Assembly: GCA_020634935.1 (NCBI GenBank)
Contig: JACKAT010000026.1
Span: forward strand, 8,120-72,119
Source: Anaerolineales bacterium
GTDB taxonomy: Bacteria; Chloroflexota; Anaerolineae; 4572-78; J111
Length of the DNA: 64,000 nt
Direction: 5' to 3'
Shown: piece after piece, positions 8,861-17,247 of the stretch
Position numbering within the stretch: the first letter of the stretch is position 1
Layout: each line of letters opens with the position of its first letter
The notes under the pieces: model-generated
What the model saw: only the letters and a program-made list of their open reading frames with translations
Told to the model about the DNA's origin: nothing
The model's database searches: none
Translations under genes and position numbers: made by a program

Positions 8861-9065
8861 TAACCGTAACCAGGTTTTCTTGATTACTGATGTTCTGCAC
8901 AGCCTGCAACAGACGGGCCTTATTGGCTTCAGATTGGAATAGATAAGCGGTTTCGTCAACTTCACTGACGATAATTTCAATTTCTTTATCTTTGAACAGC
9001 ATCTTCAAAGCATCAATAAAATTCTGATCCAACTCATTGGCTTGCAAACGATAGGTTGTATACAT
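8811..9065 (-). CDS. Antitoxin of the YoeB pair, with C-terminal DDSQL repeats
   Basis: An 84-residue acidic protein directly upstream of, and overlapping by 4 bp, the YoeB-type toxin. This is the standard antitoxin position. It is only loosely YefM/Phd-like; the assignment rests mainly on context and size. The last 14 residues are three copies of DDSQ(L) encoded by a 15-bp tandem repeat, lying where a toxin-neutralising tail would be. GGAAG precedes the ATG by about 10 bp. Autoregulation by the complex is expected from the family, but no operator was identified. Confidence 0.8.
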   Translation of the reverse strand: MYTTYRLQANELDQNFIDALKMLFKDKEIEIIVSEVDETAYLFQSEANKARLLQAVQNISNQENLVTVTLDDSQLDDSQLDDSQ

Positions 9066-9191
9066 CCGGCCAACTTCCTTTCAGGTGAAGTAGTGTAGAT
9101 AAAATTATAACATAAAAGCCATCCACCTAAAACCTTACGGAAAACCGAGTCCTTTAAAACACATCAAACGCTAACCTTTGGAGAAAAATTA

Positions 9192-9479
9192 ATGACTTCT
9201 GCCAACGCCATCAACAAAATACCCCTCATCGTCGTGATCGTTTATCTCGTCCTCGTTATGCTCAGTATCATTCCCATTTTCACCGGCGATGACGCCCTGT
9301 CCGGCATCTTCGCCATTATACTGACCGCGCCGTGGAGCGCCTTGCTGGGCAACCTGCTGCCGGGCGCCATGTTCGACAATCCGGCCGCAGGACTACTCCT
9401 GCTTCTCATTGGCGCCGCCATTAACGCCGCTGTGCTCTACTTTGTCGTCCGGTGGCTGGTTAGGCGCTTCGTGGTCTAG
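9192..9479 (+). CDS. Small hypothetical membrane protein
   Basis: A 95-residue protein with three predicted membrane helices (about 11-29, 37-57 and 65-88) and a basic C-terminus (RWLVRRF), suggesting an inside C-terminus. A Shine-Dalgarno GGAG lies 9 bp before the ATG. No family was recognised. It is followed by an inverted-repeat element and an SRPBCC gene in the same direction. Confidence 0.7.
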   Translation: MTSANAINKIPLIVVIVYLVLVMLSIIPIFTGDDALSGIFAIILTAPWSALLGNLLPGAMFDNPAAGLLLLLIGAAINAAVLYFVVRWLVRRFVV

Positions 9480-9571
9480 TGGCTAACCAGGGAAGGCGAG
9501 CGTGATGAAAAAAGGCTAAGCCTATGGGTAGCTAACAGGGGTTGAACCATTTTTCCCTGATAATTATATGA

Positions 9572-9693
9572 GTTACGCAGTTCAACAGGTGACAGTCACT
9601 TTTGGCCAAAAATAAACGTCCGGTTAGTCCAAACAAATCGATTTATCGCGTCCAAATGACGGTCACCTGGTTCGGTACCCTAACTGCGTAAGT
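9572..9693. repeat. Inverted-repeat element, copy 1 (GTTACGCAGTT...AACTGCGTAAG)
   Basis: About 120 bp with terminal inverted repeats GTTACGCAGTT/AACTGCGTAAG and inner arms AGGTGACAGTCACTT and GACGGTCACCT. Related elements occur at 10551-10672, 28134-28254 and, as a variant, 29364-29467. Copies 1 and 2 bracket the SRPBCC and GlsB-like genes. No coding capacity; MITE-like or REP-like. Confidence 0.75.
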
Positions 9694-9744
9694 TCTAAAT
9701 TATTTAAAGTGGACAAGACTATTGTCAAATAAGGAGAAAGCACA

Positions 9745-10194
9745 ATGCCAAAATTTGAACGTCAGGTGGAAATTGAGGCTCCGGTGGAAACCGTATGGGC
9801 GGTTATTACCAACCCCCAACAATGGCCCTTCTGGTTTCCGGGGATCGAAGCGGTCTCTAACGTGAGCGAGGTTAAGCCGGGGGGAACTTTCCAATGGCAA
9901 GATGAAGGTCGCACCGGGGTCGGTACGATTGTCAGCCTTGAGCCCAATGAACGGCTGGAGGTTATGACCCAAATGGGCGACGATAAAGACGCCCACCTCT
10001 TTGAGCTGAAACCTGACCGTGGTTTCCTGGGATTGGGCGGCTCGCATGGCTGCCGGTTGGATTACACCCTGGACACGTTGATGGGAGGCGGTATTCTGGC
10101 CCAATTCCTGGCCGGGGGAAATCCCAAAGACACCCTCAGAGTCAAAAAGGCGCTGAACAGTTTGAAGGACCTGGTTGAAGGCCACGGGCGCTAG
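9745..10194 (+). CDS. SRPBCC-fold protein (polyketide cyclase/START-like)
   Basis: A 149-residue protein beginning with the typical SRPBCC opening (FERQVEIEAPVETVWAVITNPQQW) and continuing with the curved-sheet pattern, including GTIVSLEPNERLEV and a C-terminal helix. Members bind hydrophobic ligands or act as small-molecule carriers and cyclases; the ligand here is unknown. AAGGAG lies 8-13 bp before the ATG. It sits with the following GlsB-like gene between two copies of the same inverted-repeat element. Confidence 0.85.
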   Translation: MPKFERQVEIEAPVETVWAVITNPQQWPFWFPGIEAVSNVSEVKPGGTFQWQDEGRTGVGTIVSLEPNERLEVMTQMGDDKDAHLFELKPDRGFLGLGGSHGCRLDYTLDTLMGGGILAQFLAGGNPKDTLRVKKALNSLKDLVEGHGR

Positions 10195-10283
10195 AGCGCC
10201 AACATGGGTAGGGTAGATGCGGTCTTCATCGCCGGACAAAAGACTATTTTTCAATATCTGTCAAAAATAAAAGGAGATTAAAA

Positions 10284-10529
10284 ATGGGTTTTATTGCGAC
10301 CATTATTGTTGGTTTGATTGCAGGTTGGTTGGCCTCACTCATTATGAAAACCGGTACGGGCCTTATCGGTGATTTGATCATTGGGGTTGTGGGCGGCTTT
10401 CTGGGCGGCCTCCTCTCGCAGTTGTTGCTGGGCGTCAACTTGATGAGTGGCATTAACGTGACCAGTATCATAACGGCCTTGGTGGGGGCCATTGTGCTGC
10501 TGGCTATCGTCAAAGCGATCCGTCGTTGA
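10284..10529 (+). CDS. GlsB/YeaQ/YmgE family small membrane protein
   Basis: An 81-residue, Gly-rich, three-helix protein with the family pattern LIAGWLASLIMKTGTGLIGD and GGFLGGLLS, ending in KAIRR. It is the most divergent of the three paralogues in the window (others at 1492-1734 and 58652-58900). AAAGGAG lies just upstream of the ATG. Molecular function is unsettled for the family. Confidence 0.87.
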   Translation: MGFIATIIVGLIAGWLASLIMKTGTGLIGDLIIGVVGGFLGGLLSQLLLGVNLMSGINVTSIITALVGAIVLLAIVKAIRR

Positions 10530-10550
10530 CGTGACACTTTTTATTTAGGC

Positions 10551-10672
10551 GTTACGCAGTTCAACAGGTGACAGTCACTTAGCGGCGATAAATCGACCTG
10601 TTTGGGCAAAACGGACATTCATTTTCAGCCAAAAGTGACTGTCACCTGGGTTCAATCCACTCAACTGCGTAA
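10551..10672. repeat. Inverted-repeat element, copy 2
   Basis: Same family as 9572-9693: termini GTTACGCAGTT and AACTGCGTAA, inner arms AGGTGACAGTCACTT and AAGTGACTGTCACCT, unrelated centre. It closes the cassette that copy 1 opens. Confidence 0.75.
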
Positions 10673-10684
10673 AATCCTATTATG

Positions 10685-10760
10685 ATCAGTAGACCGCATC
10701 ATCCAAATAGATCGAGGGAGGTCGTATCGAAAGGGGCAATTGCGGTCTACTGATTTTTTG
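10685..10760 (+). terminator. Long perfect stem followed by a T-run
   Basis: ATCAGTAGACCGCA (10685-10698) pairs perfectly over 14 bp with 10741-10754 and is followed at once by TTTTTT. The loop is long (42 nt). It may be an intrinsic terminator for the cassette upstream or a small structured RNA. Confidence 0.5.
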
Positions 10761-11160
10761 TTAAACTTTCATTACCGCTCGACCACGATGACGATGATAC
10801 TTCCGGGCGCACCTGCCAACCACTATGCCACGCCCTGGGATTTTCCCCCCGGTGGTCGGGTAGACCGCCTCATTGATAGTATGGCTTCCCCAGACCAAAT
10901 GCCCCATCTGCCTCATTTTGAAACCGATGGAAAGCGGCTACATCAGAACGCGCCTAAGTCATCTGGCCAACGATGAGACCTTGACCGAAACTTATCAACA
11001 ATTTCACCCCTCTACCGGCCCTCTTCTACGTATTGGCGCTGCTGAACGCGGGCGTATTTGGCGTAATTTTTAGTTAATCCTGAAACCTATATAATTAACC
11101 TCAGTTGCTACCTGGCCGCGAACAAAACCTGACAGGGGAGCAACTTGAGTTAATTAGTAT
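10761..11160. other. Intergenic stretch without a supported gene
   Basis: Two short overlapping reading frames (up to 78 codons) have no ribosome-binding site, no family resemblance and atypical composition, so they are not called. A TATAAT hexamer at 11090-11095 could be the -10 of the promoter for the BrkB-like gene; no convincing -35 was seen. Confidence 0.4.
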
Positions 11161-11186
11161 GACGATTGGAGAGGAGGTGTAATCGA

Positions 11187-12110
11187 ATGAGTTTACTGAA
11201 CAAATTAAAAGCCCTGGGTATGGATACGGTGAATTTATACAACGAGAGTATCCCTTCACGCTCGGCGGCAGCGCTGGCTTACCGGGCGGTTTTCTCGTTG
11301 GCGCCGTTACTGTTAATTGCCACCATGATTCTGGGCATTTTTGTCGGCCGGACGGCCGCCCAAGAACAAATCAACTCAGCGTTAGAAAAAGTTCTGACCG
11401 AAGAGTCGGCGGCGATGGTCGAAGACTCGGTGCAGACCATTTTTCAACAAACCGGCGCCGGAATTACGCTCACCTCGTTGCTGGGGCTGGCGCTTTTAGC
11501 TTATGGGGCGTCGGCCTTGTTTAAGGAGCTAAAGATTGCCCTGCATGCGGTTTGGGGCTTGCCGCCCGCCCCCAAAAAGGGCCTTAAGGCGAATATCATC
11601 TCGCAAGTGACGGCCGTGGTTATGGTATTGATGATCGGCTTCTTTTTTCTGCTGTTGATCGTGATTAATCTGGTTATCTCACTGTTGGACAGCTACATTT
11701 TTTATGGTGAACTGGGCATATTGCAATGGGGTAGTCTTTTGGGCTCAATCCTGGTCGTGGCGCTGCTTATTGGCTTTATGTACCGCGTGATACCGGATAT
11801 AACCCTGCCCTGGTCCGATTTGTGGGTGGGCGCACTGGTGACAACAATTCTCATGATGATTGGGATCTGGGGCATCAAACTGTATTTAACGCACAGCAAT
11901 GTCGGCTCGGCGGCCGGTACGGCGGGGGCCTTAATTATCATGCTGTTGGGTATTTATTACGCCGCCCAGGTGTTTTTGTTCGGGGCCAGCTTTGTGGCGG
12001 GCTATGCCAAGAATTTTGGCTCAGAAAGAGCGTCGCAGGCCTTGGCGATGTTTGCCGGCGCCAAAACGGAGCCGGACAACCGGGAAAATTTGGAGAGCGC
12101 CTCCCCTTAA
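11187..12110 (+). CDS. YihY/BrkB-family inner membrane protein
   Basis: A 307-residue protein with about six membrane helices. Family signatures include SRSAAALAYRAVFSLAPLLL near the N-terminus, GASALFKELKIALHAVWG around residue 115-130, and a conserved C-terminal helix IIMLLGIYYAAQVFLFGA. The family was once annotated RNase BN, which is incorrect; its role is probably transport or envelope-related and is not settled. The ATG at 11187 follows an excellent GGAGGTG; an in-frame ATG at 11166 lies upstream of that site and is rejected. Confidence 0.9.
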   Translation: MSLLNKLKALGMDTVNLYNESIPSRSAAALAYRAVFSLAPLLLIATMILGIFVGRTAAQEQINSALEKVLTEESAAMVEDSVQTIFQQTGAGITLTSLLGLALLAYGASALFKELKIALHAVWGLPPAPKKGLKANIISQVTAVVMVLMIGFFFLLLIVINLVISLLDSYIFYGELGILQWGSLLGSILVVALLIGFMYRVIPDITLPWSDLWVGALVTTILMMIGIWGIKLYLTHSNVGSAAGTAGALIIMLLGIYYAAQVFLFGASFVAGYAKNFGSERASQALAMFAGAKTEPDNRENLESASP

Positions 12111-12194
12111 TAGGCCCCCTCCCCGCTACGTAGAGGATGGGGGGTAAAACCCTGATGTTTGCAAAGGAACGGCTTTTTTGGTTCAAAAAAGGAG

Positions 12195-12445
12195 GGTAAA
12201 ACGTTTTGGGTCCCCTTTTTGCCGCAAAAAAGCAGGTCAAACACAAAATGGTCCCTTTTTTGTCGCAAAAAAGCAGGTCAAACACAAAAAGGTCCCTTTT
12301 TTGTCGCAAAAAAGCAGGTCTCACGTAAAAAGGTCCCTTTTTTGTCGCAAAAAAGCAGGTCAAACACAAAAAGGTCCCTTTTTTGTCGCAAAAAAGCAGG
12401 TCTCACTCAAAATGATCGTTTTTTCGCCGCAGAAAAGAAGGTCAA
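12195..12445. repeat. 41-bp tandem repeat array
   Basis: About six copies of a 41-bp unit built from TCGCAAAAAAGCAGGTC and AAAAAGGTCCCTTTTTT, with unit starts at about 12221, 12262, 12303, 12344, 12385 and a degenerate one near 12425. There are no unique spacers, so it is not CRISPR. Open frames through it on both strands are repeat artefacts. It lies just after the BrkB-like gene. Confidence 0.85.
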
Positions 12446-12614
12446 ATACAAAAAGAGCGTTTTTTTAATGTCACTACTCAGCAATCGATGCCAACATGAG
12501 TAATATCCGCGAACGAATTCGCAGCCTGATAAAAGGAACGTATTGAAAACACGTTAAGGGGAACCAAATAACCTGTTTATGAAGATTAAGAATTTAATCT
12601 GGGTTACAACCTTG

Positions 12615-12770
12615 CCGTTCCCCGCAGCACGGGCCTAAAGACCCGTGCTGAGAGAACGAAGCCCTGTCGGGCTAAGCTTGTGCCATCTGAGGGCGCTTTA
12701 GCGTCCTTCGCTCTTTCAACGCGATGGCTTTAGCCTCGCGTTTGTTGGCCCGGCGTCCCATGTTTATTTT
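12615..12770. repeat. Cluster of intergenic palindromes
   Basis: Successive small hairpins: CACGGGCCTAAAGACCCGTG, AAGCCCTGTCGGGCTAA and GGGCGCTTTAGCGTCC, the last followed by CTTCGCTCTTTC. The same set recurs in opposite orientation at 33615-33915. The rest of the gap to the permease at 12868 holds no gene. Confidence 0.65.
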
Positions 12771-12867
12771 CTTAACTTTCATCAACAGGTTTTCTTTAGC
12801 GGCGACCGAATTGATTCGGTGGCGATAGGCTAACTCTTATGGGCGTTAATAAAAGACGCAAAATCTT

Positions 12868-14205
12868 ATGAAAAATTCACCCGCATCAAACGAGGATACA
12901 TCGGAACAGGTCAGTCTATTTGGCGCCATCGCTATTGGGGTTGGCGGTATGGTTGGCGGCGGTATTTTTGCGGTACTAGGGCTGGCCGTCGAATTGGCGG
13001 GTGGAGCGGTGCCTATTTCGTTCTTGATCGCCGGTTTGATTGCCCTGGTAACGGCCTATTCATACGCCAAGCTGTCGGTTGTGTATCCCAGTAAAGGAGG
13101 TACGGTTATCTTTGTCGATCAGGCTTTTGGCATCAACTTCCTGACCGGCAGCACTAATAACTTACTGTGGGTCAGCTATATCGTCACGCTCGCCTTATAT
13201 GCGGTAGCTTTTGGCAACTACGCCGCCACCTTTCTCCCGGACAGCCTGCAAAGCCCGTGGCTGAATCATATCCTTATTAGTGTCGGCATTATTTTACCCA
13301 TGCTCCTCAATCTTCTAAGCGCGTCCCTTATCAGCAAGACGGAAACTTATGTCGTCATTATCAAAATCGCTATTTTGCTGTTAGTCATCGTGGCCGGATT
13401 TAGCGCTATAAATCCGGCTCGGCTCACGCCCAACACCTGGAAGCCTTTGCCCCAATTATTTGGAGCAGGTATGATTATCTTTGTGGCCTATGAAGGCTTC
13501 GAACTCATTGCCAACACCGCCCAATCGGTCAAAAATTATCGCGTGACGCTACCCCGGGCTTATTATGGAGCGGTTATATTTGTAATTATCCTCTACGTCC
13601 TGATTGCGATTGTCACGGCCGGTTCGTTAACCAGCGAACAAGTCAAGGCGTCCAGCGATTTTGCCCTGGCGGCGGCGGCCCAACCTGCGCTGGGCCAATT
13701 CGGCTTTACGCTGGTGGCGGTTTCGGCGGTTCTGGCAACCTTTTCCGCCATCAACGCCACGCTTTACGGCTCGGCCCGTTTAAGCTATGTCATCGCCACC
13801 GAAGGTGAACTGCCCGCGTTTCTAGAGGACCGTGTGTGGAACCAGCCGGTCGTCGGCCTGCTCATTACCACCGCTCTGGCCTTGCTGCTGGCTAACATCG
13901 GCAACATCACCCAGATTTCAACGATGGCCAGCGCCGGATTTTTGATTATTTTTGGGATTGTCAACGCGGCCAATTTTATTTTAGCCGAGGCGGTTGGCAG
14001 TCATAAACTTTTGGCGGGCTTTGGGGTGCTAGCTTGTGCTGCGGCCCTCATCACCTTATGCTGGAGCAGTTACCAAAGTAATCCCATCCAACTGGTGGTT
14101 TTGGTGGCCATGGTTGGCGTCGCGATGATGATGGAACTGCTTTATATTGTGTTTTGGAAAAGTCCGGGGAAATTATTCCGGCTGCTGCACCCGTATAATC
14201 GGTAA
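12868..14205 (+). CDS. APC-superfamily amino acid permease
   Basis: A 445-residue transporter with about 12 membrane helices. The N-terminal signature of the amino acid/polyamine/organocation superfamily is clear (GAIAIGVGGMVGGGIFAVLG, the unwound TM1 substrate-binding motif), followed by SYAKLSVVYPSKGGTV (TM3 region) and FVAYEGFELIANTAQ (TM6). Substrate is unpredictable from sequence; an amino acid or amine is likely. It stands alone between repeat-rich gaps, with no cognate metabolic gene. Confidence 0.9.
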   Translation: MKNSPASNEDTSEQVSLFGAIAIGVGGMVGGGIFAVLGLAVELAGGAVPISFLIAGLIALVTAYSYAKLSVVYPSKGGTVIFVDQAFGINFLTGSTNNLLWVSYIVTLALYAVAFGNYAATFLPDSLQSPWLNHILISVGIILPMLLNLLSASLISKTETYVVIIKIAILLLVIVAGFSAINPARLTPNTWKPLPQLFGAGMIIFVAYEGFELIANTAQSVKNYRVTLPRAYYGAVIFVIILYVLIAIVTAGSLTSEQVKASSDFALAAAAQPALGQFGFTLVAVSAVLATFSAINATLYGSARLSYVIATEGELPAFLEDRVWNQPVVGLLITTALALLLANIGNITQISTMASAGFLIIFGIVNAANFILAEAVGSHKLLAGFGVLACAAALITLCWSSYQSNPIQLVVLVAMVGVAMMMELLYIVFWKSPGKLFRLLHPYNR

Positions 14206-14322
14206 CACGACGAATAAGTGCGAAAGAAAGGCGGAGGGTTAAGGACATTATCGGGAGATCGCAATATTTGCCCTCATCCAAATGGATGACCCGATCTCCT
14301 ACATCTGTCTGAGGCTGTTGTG

Positions 14323-14380
14323 ATGAGTAAAAATCATCTATCTGCCCGATACGCATTTAACCTTATAAATGTTAAACTAA
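14323..14380 (+). promoter_or_regulatory. Candidate promoter module B upstream of the SARP gene
   Basis: ATGAGTAAAAATCATC followed 47 bp later (start to start) by TGTTAAACT, which can be read as an extended -10. A further shared block, CCCTCATCCAAAT, lies about 55 bp upstream and is also found near module D (45684). It is about 230 bp upstream of the SARP gene. Confidence 0.4.
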
Positions 14381-14485
14381 GCAGGGGAAATTGCGAAAAG
14401 TTAAGGCCTTAATAGCGCGGCTAAGTCAATCCTCGTTTTTGATAAACGCTTTAGGCTATATGAGGGACACTACCTTTGCACTTTA

Positions 14486-14595
14486 AAGTATTATGACCAG
14501 AAACCCGGTTTTTTAGCGTTAAAAAGAGGCGCTTTTGGCCTCAAAAGATTATCCATTAGGTCTCAAAAACCGGGTTTCTAAAAAGAGTGCAACCA
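14486..14595. repeat. Inverted-repeat element directly before the SARP gene
   Basis: Outer arms (TTTGCACTTT near 14476-14486 and AAAGAGTGCAA near 14582-14592) and inner 15-bp arms AGAAACCCGGTTTTT / AAAAACCGGGTTTCT enclose an AT-rich centre. It lies within the probable 5' untranslated region and could form a long mRNA hairpin. Confidence 0.6.
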
Positions 14596-14611
14596 TAGTG
14601 ATGGGGACTCA

Positions 14612-16750
14612 ATGATGTCAGATCCACTAAAATTGTCCTTTCTGGGGACGCCACAGGTCATATTACCGAATGGTGAGGCGGCCAGATTTGCCGTGGACAA
14701 CGCCTTGTTGCTGCTGGCCTATTTGGCGCTCGACCCGGCCAAGGCTCACCGGCGGGAGGAATTGGCCGCCATGTTTTACACCGACTCCACCGAGAAGCAA
14801 GCCAGCCAAAACTTACGCCAAACCTTGAAACGCTTGCGCCAAACCATTAAAGATGACGACGACCTTAATGCTTATCTGTTAAGCACTATTCAAACCTTGC
14901 AATTCAACGCCGCCAGCTCAACTTGGTTGGATGTGAGCGAATTCAAGGCGTTAATCACAGCCACCCAGCAACACCGGCATCGCCGGCTGGAGGCTTGTCG
15001 CGATTGTATGGCTCAACTGGCTCAAGCGGTAGCGCTGTACCGGGGCGATCTTTTAGAGGGGATTGGCCGGCGCGACGACACGCCTTTAGTGGATTGGTTA
15101 GAAACCACCCGCGACAACTTGCAGCGACAGGTGGTCAACGCCCTGCACGCCCTGGCCCGCTATTACTTGGCCCGCCGGCAGTTTGCCGAAACCGAACAGT
15201 GTACCACCCGGCTGCTACATTTCGACGCACTGGATGAAGAGGCGCTGCGGCTGCAAATGCACACTTTAGTGCTGCGCGGCGAGCGGAATCAAGCGCTCAA
15301 GCGCTACCGCCAGTTCAGGAACAAGCTGCAAGCTGAACTTGACCTGGAACCGGCCCCGGAAACAGTCAAAATGGCTCGAGCGATTCAAGCCGGCAACACC
15401 CCGCAGTTGAAACTGATCCAATTCCAGCGCAGTGACCGCCTTTTGACGTATCAAAAAGTGAGCGCTTCCGCTTTGCCTAATATCCTGGTCCCCTTTATAG
15501 GCCGGGAGACAGAGTTACAGCAAATTACGCGCTATTTAGCCAGCCAAGACTGCCGGCTGATTACATTGGTCGGTCCGGGCGGCGTCGGCAAAACCCGGCT
15601 GGCCATGCGGGCCGCCGCTGATGACGCCCCGGAATGGATTCACGGCGCCTGGCTGGCTTCTCTGGACGATGTCTCTCCAGACGACCTGGAAACGACAATC
15701 GCCGGTGCGCTGGGGCTGTCAACTCGCCACAACCGCCTCCGGGCGCGGCTGTATGACCATCTGCGCGAAAAAGAGCTGCTGCTGCTGCTCGATAACTTCG
15801 AACAACTGATGAGCCGCACCAACCTGGTCAAGTCCTTGTTAGACTATGCTCCCGATTTAAAGATAATCGTCACCTCACGCGAGCAGTTGGGCATTCGCGG
15901 CGAACAGGTTATTCAAGTTAGAGGTTTGAATTTCCCCAATGACAATGAATTAAGCGCTCTGGATGAGGCCGCGTTGACAGACTGGAGCCAAACCTACAGC
16001 GCCGTACAGCTTTTTCTGGAAAATGCGCGGCGGGTTAGCCCCGGTTTTTGGCTCGGCGCCCATAACCTGCCCGCTATTATCCGCATCTGTCAGCAGGTGG
16101 CCGGGCTGCCGCTGGCCATCGAACTGGCCTCGGCCTGGGTTCGCATTTTTTCCTGCGACGAAATCGCGGGCCGGCTGGAGCAAAACCTGACCCTGCTGCG
16201 GCGCAGAACCAGCGATGTACCGGGCCGCCACGCCAGTATGGAAGCGGTCTTTGAACATTCCTGGAGTTTGCTGCCGGATGAGGGGCGAAATGTGCTGAGA
16301 AAATTAGCCATCTTTCGAGGCAAGTTTTCGCTCGACGCAGCGGAGACCATCGCCGGAACTTCGCCGGAGCAACTGGCTATGCTGATTGACAAATCTCTTC
16401 TGCGCCGGCAGGCCCCCACTTATTTTGACCTGCATCCCCTCTTAAAAAAATACGCCTTCGCCAAGCTGATGCAAATTCGCCAACTGTTCGAGGAGTTGGC
16501 TCAGCAGCACGGTAATTATTATCTAAATCTGGCCGCAGACTGGGCTAATCTATATGCTCAAAGGCCGGATGAGGATCTTGCTGATATCCAAGTTGAATGG
16601 GAAAATATCGACGCGGCCGTGCAGTGGGCGACGACAACGCAACAGTTGGCGGCTTTTATCCAGCAGTTGCCCGGTTTGGCTCTCTTTCTCGAGCAACGAA
16701 GGCAAGTGGTCACGCAAATGTCACACGCTAGTGATATAGTGGGGGTGTGA
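14612..16750 (+). CDS. SARP/AfsR-type transcriptional regulator, C-terminally shortened
   Basis: A 712-residue regulator. Residues about 5-95 form an OmpR-like winged-helix domain, about 100-255 a bacterial transcriptional activation domain (BTAD, helical), and about 290-560 an NB-ARC/AAA-type ATPase with Walker A GPGGVGKT (321-328) and Walker B LLLLLDNFEQL. Related AfsR-like proteins usually continue into a TPR region of several hundred residues; here the frame stops soon after the ATPase helical domain. The last codons overlap the operator and promoter of the next operon. SARPs activate promoters through 11-bp-spaced heptamer repeats, exactly what is found at 16709, 22340 and 22375, so it is the likely activator of the export locus. 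Confidence 0.9.
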   Translation: MMSDPLKLSFLGTPQVILPNGEAARFAVDNALLLLAYLALDPAKAHRREELAAMFYTDSTEKQASQNLRQTLKRLRQTIKDDDDLNAYLLSTIQTLQFNAASSTWLDVSEFKALITATQQHRHRRLEACRDCMAQLAQAVALYRGDLLEGIGRRDDTPLVDWLETTRDNLQRQVVNALHALARYYLARRQFAETEQCTTRLLHFDALDEEALRLQMHTLVLRGERNQALKRYRQFRNKLQAELDLEPAPETVKMARAIQAGNTPQLKLIQFQRSDRLLTYQKVSASALPNILVPFIGRETELQQITRYLASQDCRLITLVGPGGVGKTRLAMRAAADDAPEWIHGAWLASLDDVSPDDLETTIAGALGLSTRHNRLRARLYDHLREKELLLLLDNFEQLMSRTNLVKSLLDYAPDLKIIVTSREQLGIRGEQVIQVRGLNFPNDNELSALDEAALTDWSQTYSAVQLFLENARRVSPGFWLGAHNLPAIIRICQQVAGLPLAIELASAWVRIFSCDEIAGRLEQNLTLLRRRTSDVPGRHASMEAVFEHSWSLLPDEGRNVLRKLAIFRGKFSLDAAETIAGTSPEQLAMLIDKSLLRRQAPTYFDLHPLLKKYAFAKLMQIRQLFEELAQQHGNYYLNLAADWANLYAQRPDEDLADIQVEWENIDAAVQWATTTQQLAAFIQQLPGLALFLEQRRQVVTQMSHASDIVGV
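16709..16740 (+). promoter_or_regulatory. SARP-type operator and -10 for the C39-ABC operon
   Basis: GTCACGC (16709-16715), AAAT, GTCACAC (16720-16726), 8 bp, then TATAGT (16735-16740). Heptameric direct repeats with an 11-bp period and an 8-bp gap to the -10 are the known SARP architecture. It lies inside the 3' end of the SARP gene and 18 bp before the GTG at 16759. Confidence 0.8.
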
Positions 16751-16758
16751 GGTGAACC

Positions 16759-17247
16759 GTGTCGCTGTCATTTTCTCGATCGCTGCGCTCGCTCCAACAA
16801 GATAGTTTTGGTCCGGCTCTGGCGGCGCTCATTGTCACCAGCCTGCTGCTCATGGCCTGGAGCGCCTGGTTTTTTCTGGCCAAAGTTACTTTATATGAAA
16901 CCAGCCGCGATTTTTCCGTGCAGCGCGACGGTTCGCTGCAAGTTAATTTCCCCCCGGAAGCCCTGGCCCGGCTGCGCCCCGGCCAGGCGGCTACCCTTCG
17001 GCTGGCGAACGGCTCTGCTCCGGAAGGGCAAACTTTTTCCGCTCAAGTGATGGATACCCCGGCGGCAAACGACCAGACCAGCCAAGTGGAGCTGTACGTC
17101 TTCTCGCCCGAACCCATTCAACCAGGCCAGACCGGTCAGGTCCAGGTCGAAGTCGATCACGTCTCGCCGGCCATGCTGGTGCTGCGCTCGGCCGGCCAAT
17201 TTGTGGATGATCCCAAACTAACGCTCAGCCCGCAACAACCGGAATAA
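16759..17247 (+). CDS. HlyD-like membrane-fusion stub of an export system
   Basis: A 162-residue protein with one N-terminal membrane helix (about residues 18-42) and a beta-rich domain with LRPGQAATLRL and PIQPGQTGQVQVEVD, the barrel-like motifs seen in HlyD/EmrA-type periplasmic adaptors. The long coiled-coil hairpin of full HlyD proteins (300-450 aa) is missing. That could fit a monoderm-like envelope or a decayed gene. The GTG start has GTGAGG upstream. Its stop overlaps the start of the C39 ABC transporter (TAATG), so they are coupled. In NHLM-type bacteriocin loci a HlyD-like protein also precedes the peptidase-ABC gene. Confidence 0.7.
   Translation: MSLSFSRSLRSLQQDSFGPALAALIVTSLLLMAWSAWFFLAKVTLYETSRDFSVQRDGSLQVNFPPEALARLRPGQAATLRLANGSAPEGQTFSAQVMDTPAANDQTSQVELYVFSPEPIQPGQTGQVQVEVDHVSPAMLVLRSAGQFVDDPKLTLSPQQPE

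Noticed and set aside
10740..11073. Two short overlapping frames between the GlsB-like and BrkB-like genes
   Set aside because: No ribosome-binding site, no family resemblance, and the first starts inside the long stem at 10685-10760.
12159..12503. Lys/Gln-rich coding frames over the 41-bp array
   Set aside because: Frames follow the repeat, shift identity between units, and lack start signals.
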